Positions 58,401 to 64,000 of a stretch of DNA of 64,000 nucleotides are shown here, one piece after another. This DNA is from Piliocolobus tephrosceles (taxonomy: Eukaryota; Chordata; Mammalia; Primates; Cercopithecidae). Below the pieces are notes generated by a model. The model searched no databases. It saw only the letters and a list, made by a program, of their open reading frames with translations, and had not been told where the DNA came from. A program made the position numbers and the translations under genes. The stretch is taken from NCBI RefSeq assembly GCF_002776525.5, contig NC_045436.1, forward strand, positions 8,935,294 through 8,999,293, in the 5' to 3' direction. Position 1 is the stretch's first letter. Each line of letters starts with the position of its first letter.

Positions 58401-61377
58401 AGAAACAGATTTCAATAAAGGGAAATATATGGGCATTTGTATAAATTAGTATGATTGTAACAAAAGTTTGTAATTCTACTATTTTTCCTATATGATTTGA
58501 GAGACTAATACATTAGAAGAATTATTAGTCCAAAAGCTAGTATTACTTTGGTATATAACTCCACATATTCAACTCTAAATAGTTTTTTAAAGTAGTGCAT
58601 TTCAAAGAAGTATTAGTGTGCGTTTATGGGCACACAATGTATAAATATGTAATTCCCTGATGTCAACAACTGAAACCTGTGGGGATGAAGCTGTAAAGGA
58701 GAAAAGTTTTTGTTCGTTATTGAAGTTAAGCTGGTATAAACACAAATTAGAATATTATAACTTTAGGATGTTAAGTGTAATCTCCATGATAACCACAAAG
58801 CAAACAGCTATAGAATATATACAAAAGAAAATAAGAAATAAATATAAACATTTCAATACCAAAACTAAAACCAAAAGAAGATAGTAATGCAGGAAATGAG
58901 AAATAAAAAGTTATAAGGTATTATGGAAAACAAATAGTAAGTTCCTCTTTATCATTAATTACTTTAAGTGTAAATGAATTAAAATTTCCAATCAAAAGAC
59001 AATGATTAGCAAAACTGATAAAAATACATCATCGAACCATATGCTACATACAAGAGACTACTTTTAGCTCCAACAACACAAATGATTAGAAGTGAAAAGA
59101 TGGAAAAAGATATTCCATACAAATAGTAATCCAAATAGAGCAGGAGTAGCTATACTAATATCAGACAAAATGGACTTTTAAAAAGTTTAAAAGAGAAAAA
59201 TTAGCATTATATATTAATAAAAGATTCAATACAGCAGGATGTAACAATTATAAACACTTATGTACCTAATGGCACACAATCAAATATATGAATCAAAAAC
59301 TGATACAGTTAAAGGGAGAAATAGCTAGTTCTACAGTAATGGTTGATGACTTCAGTACCCTATTCTCAATAATAGAGATACAACCAGATGGAGGATAAGT
59401 AAGAAAATAGAGAAGTTAAACCTGATACACTAACTAGATCTGACAGACATATATAGAACACTCTACTCAACAACATCATATACATTCTTTTCAAGTGCAC
59501 ATAAAACAGTTTCCAGGATAGACCACGTGGTGGGTCACAAATTAAGCCTCAATAGATTGAAAAAGAAATAGATATCATCTGAAGTCTCTTCTCCAAGCAC
59601 AATGATGACATAAGAAACCAATAACAAAATTAATACTGGAAAATCCAAAAATTTGTAATTAATCAACATGGTCTTAAAGAAGATATTACAAGGGAAAATA
59701 GAAAACACTGAGATATAAAGAAAAATGAAAATACAACATACTCAAACTTATGTGACACATAGAAAACAGTGGTAATTGGTAAATTTATAGCTATAAATGC
59801 TTACATTAAAAAGCAAGAAAATCCGAAATCAACAACCTGAGTTTACAACTTAAGGCACTAGAAAAACACAAACAAACTTGTTCAAAAACTAGCAGAAGGA
59901 AGAAAATAATAGACATTAGAGCAAAGATAAATAGAATAGCAGACAGAAAATAGAGAAAAATCAATGAAATGAAATTTGAATATTTTAAAAGATCAGCAAA
60001 ATTGAAAAGCCTTTAGCTAGGTGGACTAAGAAAAGAAGAAAGAAGACTCAAATTACTAAAATTAGGATAAAATTGGTAGCATTATTACTAATTTTACAGA
60101 AATAAAAGCATTATGAGAGTACTATAAACAACTGTATTCCAACAAATTGGAGAATCTAGATAAAATTGAAAAATTTCTAGAAACACAGAACCTACCAACA
60201 CTAAATCATTAAGCGATAGGAAATTTATGGAACTATCGCTAGTAAATAGATTAAATTACAAATTTAAAAAATCTCCTATAAAGAAAGATCTTGAACCTGA
60301 TGGAATTATGGGTGAATTCTACCAATTCTACCAAATATTTAAAGAACAATTAATACTAATACTGCTCAAAGTTTTCAAAAAAAAATTAAAGTGGATGGAA
60401 CACTTTGTAACTCATTCTATGAGATCAGCACTACTTTGGTCCCAGAGCTACACAAAGATATTACAAGAAAATCCAACTATAGACCAATATTCTTTAAAAA
60501 CATTGATGCAAAAATCCTCAACAAAATACTAGTAAACGAAATTTTGCAGCAAAACAAAAGAATTATACACCATGACTACATGAAATTTACTTCTGAAATG
60601 CAAGAACGGTTCAACATACAATAATCAATTTAATACACCAAGCATATTAATAGGGCGAAGGATAAAACATGTGATTATTTCATTTGATAAAGAAAAAACA
60701 TTTGCCAAAATTTAACATTCTTTTATAATGAAAAACTCAATAATGTAGAAACAGAAGAAAATGACCTTAAAAAATTAAAGTCATATATGAAAACTCGCAG
60801 TAAGAAGACTGAAAACATTTACTCTAAGATCAGTAACAAAACAAGAATGCCTGCTTTGGCTGGTTCTATTCAACATAGTACTGGGAGCTTTAGCCAGAGC
60901 AATTAGGCAAGAAAAAAAAAAAGGTATCTAAATTGGAAAGGAAAAGATAAATTATCTCTGTTTGCAATTTATGTGATTTTATATACTGAAAATTCTAAAG
61001 ATTTCACACACAGAGATCCCCAAGAAACCTGCTAGAGCTAATAAATAAATTCTGCAAAGTAGCAGGATACAATTGGGTCAAAGTGAAAAAAAAAGTCTTG
61101 CATTTCTATACATTACCAATAAACAATCTAAAAAAGAAATAATAAAAAAAGTTTCATTAACAATAGTGTTAAAACAAAAAAAAATACTAAGGAATTAATG
61201 AAGCAATCTAAAGACTTGTGCAATGAAAACTAATAATTTAAGAGGACATAAATAAATAGAAATGCATTCTATGTTCACAGATTGGAAGACGAAACTGTTA
61301 AGACATCAACACTCCCCAAAGTGATCTTCGGATTCAGTGTAATACCTATCAAAACCCCAACAATGTTCCTTGGAGGA

Positions 61378-61397
61378 AAAAAAAAAAAAAAAAAAAA
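61378..61397. repeat. A-run inside L1 ORF2
   Basis: About 19 A in the coding strand of the L1, an expansion within a naturally A-rich region and a further source of frameshift. Confidence 0.85.
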
Positions 61398-62058
61398 CAC
61401 CTTACAATTCATGTGAAATGAAGACAGAGGACTCATATTCCCAGATTTTAAAACTTACTACGAAGCTACAGTAGTTAAAACAGTGTGGTATTGTCATAAA
61501 GACATACATATAGACCAGTGGAATAGAATAGAGGGCCCAGAAATAAACCCTTGCATACATGGTCAAATGATTTTTTGAAAAGAGTGCCAAGAGGATCCAA
61601 TGGGGAAAGAATAACCTTTTCAACAAATGGTTCTGGGAAAATTAGATATCTACATGCAAAAAAATTAATAATAACTCACAATGAATTAAAAACCTAAAGT
61701 TCATATCTAAAACTATAAAACCTTTAGAAGACAACATAGGACAGAAGCTTCACAACATTGGATTAATTTCTTGGATATGGCATAAAAGGCAAAGGCAACA
61801 AGATAAAAAATAGACAAATTGGACTTTATAAAAATTTTAAAAATTGCGCATCAAAAGACAGTATCAACAGAGTAAAAAGGCAGCCCACAGAATGGGAGAA
61901 AATATTTGCAACTGATAAGGGGTTAATATTCAGTATATATAGAGAACTTCTAAAGCTCAATAATGAAAAAATAATCAATTCAATTCAAAAATGGGTAAAG
62001 AACTTGAGTAGGCATTTCTCCAGACAAGATATACAAATAGTCATTAAAAGTACATGAA

Positions 62059-62337
62059 GGCCGGGCGTGGTTGCTCACACCTGTAATCCCAGCACTTTGG
62101 GAGGCCAAGGCGGGCGGATCATGAGGTCAGGAGATTGAGACCATCCTGGCTAACGCGGTGAAACCCCGTCTCTACTAAAAATGCAAAAAATTAGCTGGGC
62201 GTGGTGGCAGGCACCTGTAGTCCCAGCTACTCAGGAGGCTGGGGCAGGAGAATGGCGTGAACCCAGGAGGCAGAGCTTGCAGTGAGCCGAGATCCCACCA
62301 CTGCACTCCAGCCTGGACAACCGAGCGAGACTCCGTC

Positions 62338-62368
<31 letters not shown>
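62059..62368 (+). mobile_element. AluY inside the L1
   Basis: Starts GGCCGGGCGTGGTTGCTC, has full arms and ends in about 28 A. AAAAGTACATGAA before it and AAAAGACATGAA after it are the target-site duplication, taken from the L1. Confidence 0.96.
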
Positions 62369-62370
<2 letters not shown>

Positions 62371-62379
62371 CATGAAAAG

Positions 62380-62636
62380 GGCCAATTGCGGGTGGCTTAT
62401 GCCTGTAATCCCAGCACTTTGGGAGGCTGAGGTGGGTGGATCACCCAAGATCAGGAGTTCGGTGAAACCCTGTCTCTACTAAAAAAATACAAAAATTAGC
62501 TGGGTGCATGCCTTGAGTCTCAGCTACTTGAGAGGCTGAGGCGGGAGGATCACTTGAACCAGGAGGTGGAGGTTGCAGTGAGCCAAGATCGTGCCAATAC
62601 ACTCCAGCCTGGGCAATAGAGCAAGGTTACATCTCT

Positions 62637-62639
<3 letters not shown>
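62380..62639 (+). mobile_element. Second Alu (S-type), directly downstream, internally deleted
   Basis: Starts 'gggccaattgcgggtggctt', lacks part of the left arm after 'gatcaggagttc', and keeps 'gagtctcagctacttgagag' and 'cactccagcctgggcaatag'. It inserted within about 12 bases of the end of the AluY tail. Its own tail has become a (CA)n tract, after which the L1 text resumes ('gaaaagatactaaac'). Confidence 0.93.

Positions 62640-62688
<49 letters not shown>
62640..62688. repeat. (CA)n microsatellite at an Alu tail, about 24 units
   Basis: Pure CA dinucleotides directly following 'atctctaaaa' of the Alu. A common origin of primate microsatellites is the 3' tail of an Alu, and this copy fits. 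Confidence 0.97.
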
Positions 62689-62689
<1 letters not shown>

Positions 62690-63465
62690 AAAGATACTAA
62701 ACATTCACTATGGAAATGCAAAAGCTACGACCTCATACCCATTAAGATGGCTACTAACAACAAAACAGAAAATATCAAGTGTTGCCAATGACATGAAGAA
62801 ATTGAAACACATGTGACCTGTTAGTAGGAATGGAAAATGGTATAGCCACTATGGAAAACAGTATGGAGCTTTCTCAAAAAAATTAAAAGTAGATTTACCT
62901 CATGATCCAACAATGCAGCCAAAAGAATTGAGATCATGATGTTGAATAGAAATTTGTACACCCATGTTCATAGCATCATTATTTACAATAACAGAAATGC
63001 AGAGGCAACCCAAATGTCCATTGATTAATAAATGGATGAGCAACTTGTATTATAAACATACCAGAAAATGTTACTTAGCCTTAAAAAGGAAGGAACTTCT
63101 TACATACGCTACGACATGGATGAACCTTGAGGACATTATGCTAAATGAAATAAATCAGTTACAAAAAGACAAATCTTATATGATTCCACTTATATGAAAT
63201 ACTTAAATTAGTCAAAATCTATAGAGACAGAAAGTAGAAGGGAAGTTGCTGGGGATGGGGGGAGAGGGGAATGGTGAGTTATTGTTAATGAGTGTTGAGT
63301 TTCAGCTACACAAGATGAAAAGAGTTGTGGAGATGGATAGGAGTGAAGGATGCATAACATTATGAATGTATTCTATGTCAATGAACTGTACACTTTAAAA
63401 TGATTAATATGGTAAGTGTTATGTTTCATATATTTTAACTCAAGAGAAAAAAATTAAAAAAAGAA

Positions 63466-64000
63466 GGAGTAGTAGTATCATGAAGACAACTTTCATTTTT
63501 GATAAAGGTTTACTTCAAACAATTTGAGTTTGAGCCAAATGTTGGATTAAAAAATATATTTGGGTCCACAGCTAAATAAGATTTTCAGTGTGTAGATTTA
63601 AAAATGTACAGAAATGCAATACTTTGTTACTATGATTTTCTATTCTTCTTCAATGCCCTGTGGCTTTTAGTTACTACAATTACAGCAGAGGAAAAGTAAA
63701 TCAGGATGTGTGAAAATAGTGATGAACACTGAATAGCCTGACTGGAAATCGTGATTTTGATTGGTGTTTTCTCTAGCCAATTTCTAGTATTTCTACTTTT
63801 CCTGAACTATGTATTAGTAAACAACAAAATGTTCTACAATATATATTCTTCATTGTGTACGCTTTCTCTTTTGTTTTTATTGTCTTATATACAGTTACAA
63901 CTATAATCTCCATACTATGATACTGAACTATATTTCTCTAGGTTTTAGCTTCCACTCAGAGAGTTGAATACCTTCCCAGTGGTCTGTCTGCCTTTTCCAT
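63466..64000. other. Unassigned AT-rich DNA to the end of the window
   Basis: After the L1 tail I see no recognisable element, frame or signal. Confidence 0.35.

Larger units (their letters stand above)
58950..63200 (+). pseudogene. L1 ORF2 remnant (endonuclease/reverse transcriptase)
   Basis: The order of ORF2 is kept from the endonuclease side (about 58950) through the reverse transcriptase to the C-terminal region (last frame 62964-63197), interrupted at 62059-62690. Reverse-transcriptase text is split between two frames: 60227-60532 (NPTIDQYS) and 60391-60624 (NYRPIFFKNIDAKILNKILV). The shift falls at the A-run near 60377. The catalytic FADD-type site is FAIY (60961-60972), so both metal-binding aspartates are lost. 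The protein is beyond function. Confidence 0.85.
55591..63465 (+). mobile_element. Nearly full-length L1 (old L1M/L1P type), dead, with nested insertions
   Basis: The element runs from a 5' UTR start ('gggaagatggcagagtagg') through ORF1 and ORF2 remnants to a 3' UTR with 'agagacagaaagtagaaggg', 'gctggggatggggggagag' and 'ctgtacactttaaaatgatt', ending at an A-rich tail near 63465. Taking out the LTR block (about 976 bp) and the two Alus plus CA tract (about 630 bp) leaves about 6.27 kb, close to full L1 length. Frameshifts and stops throughout make it inactive. No clear target-site duplication was found, as expected for its age. Confidence 0.9.

Noticed and set aside
55591..63465. Possibility that the large L1 is active
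   Set aside because: Both frames are broken many times, the reverse-transcriptase motif is lost and the element carries an LTR and Alus.
1..64000. A previously undescribed functional gene system
   Set aside because: I read both strands for coding frames, RNA genes and repeated operon-like structure. Everything recognisable is a known repeat class, and the remainder is unassigned non-coding DNA with only motif-level hints.

Overview
The window looks like nuclear, non-coding primate DNA. It holds at least seventeen recognisable Alu copies or Alu monomers, together with L1, L2, MIR, MaLR LTRs (THE1, MST and MLT1 types) and other retroviral LTRs, at a density typical of a primate intergenic or intronic region. 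The two youngest-looking Alus (6308-6682 and 41743-42003) carry GATCCGGCCACTGC, or its complement, near the right-arm end. Human AluY normally reads GATCGCGCCACTGC there. From what is known of Alu subfamilies, this points to an Old World monkey (cercopithecid) such as a macaque, baboon or guenon. The species and chromosome cannot be named from the sequence alone.

I found no protein-coding exon, intact processed pseudogene, tRNA, rRNA, CRISPR array or bacterial-type gene that I can defend. The open reading frames are short (most under 130 codons). The longer ones are antisense Alu, low-complexity GA/CT repeat, or fragments of L1 ORF2.

Layout. 1-6300: a Tigger/MER2-like DNA transposon, an old repeat with a (CA)-rich tail, then mostly unassigned AT-rich DNA with a perfect 56-bp tandem duplication. 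6300-13000: a young AluY broken by a 100-N assembly gap, then old L2, MIR, L1, MST and MLT1 pieces. 13000-18400: unassigned DNA, Alus, an MST LTR, an MLT1 with an AluJ inside it, and a 145-base pure purine run. 18400-30300: a long L2 remnant, a THE1 LTR split by an Alu, two older LTR-like blocks (one followed by a tRNA-Leu-type primer-binding site), L1 pieces on both strands, and Alu monomers. 30300-44000: repeat-poor, with only a few old elements and three Alus; the AT-rich part near 36660-36880 resembles a homeodomain-site-rich enhancer. 44000-46200: a MaLR LTR split by a solo ERV1-type LTR, followed by a second ERV-like LTR. 46200-52300: mainly unassigned AT-rich DNA with a (CA)n microsatellite. 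52300-54750: an L2 split by an LTR that is itself split by an Alu, with more Alus. 55590-63465: one nearly full-length but dead L1 on the + strand, split by an LTR (itself split by an Alu) and by two tandem Alus plus a (CA)n tract.

The main value of the window is as a well-ordered fossil record of insertions. Nested elements give a relative time order at four places (22547-23145, 44003-45168, 52330-54320, 55591-63465). I see no undescribed biological system here. The less routine signals are the tandem duplications, the tail-less young Alu, the polypurine block, a few candidate regulatory motifs and the repeat-poor interval. Boundaries and subfamily names of old repeats were judged by eye and are approximate.
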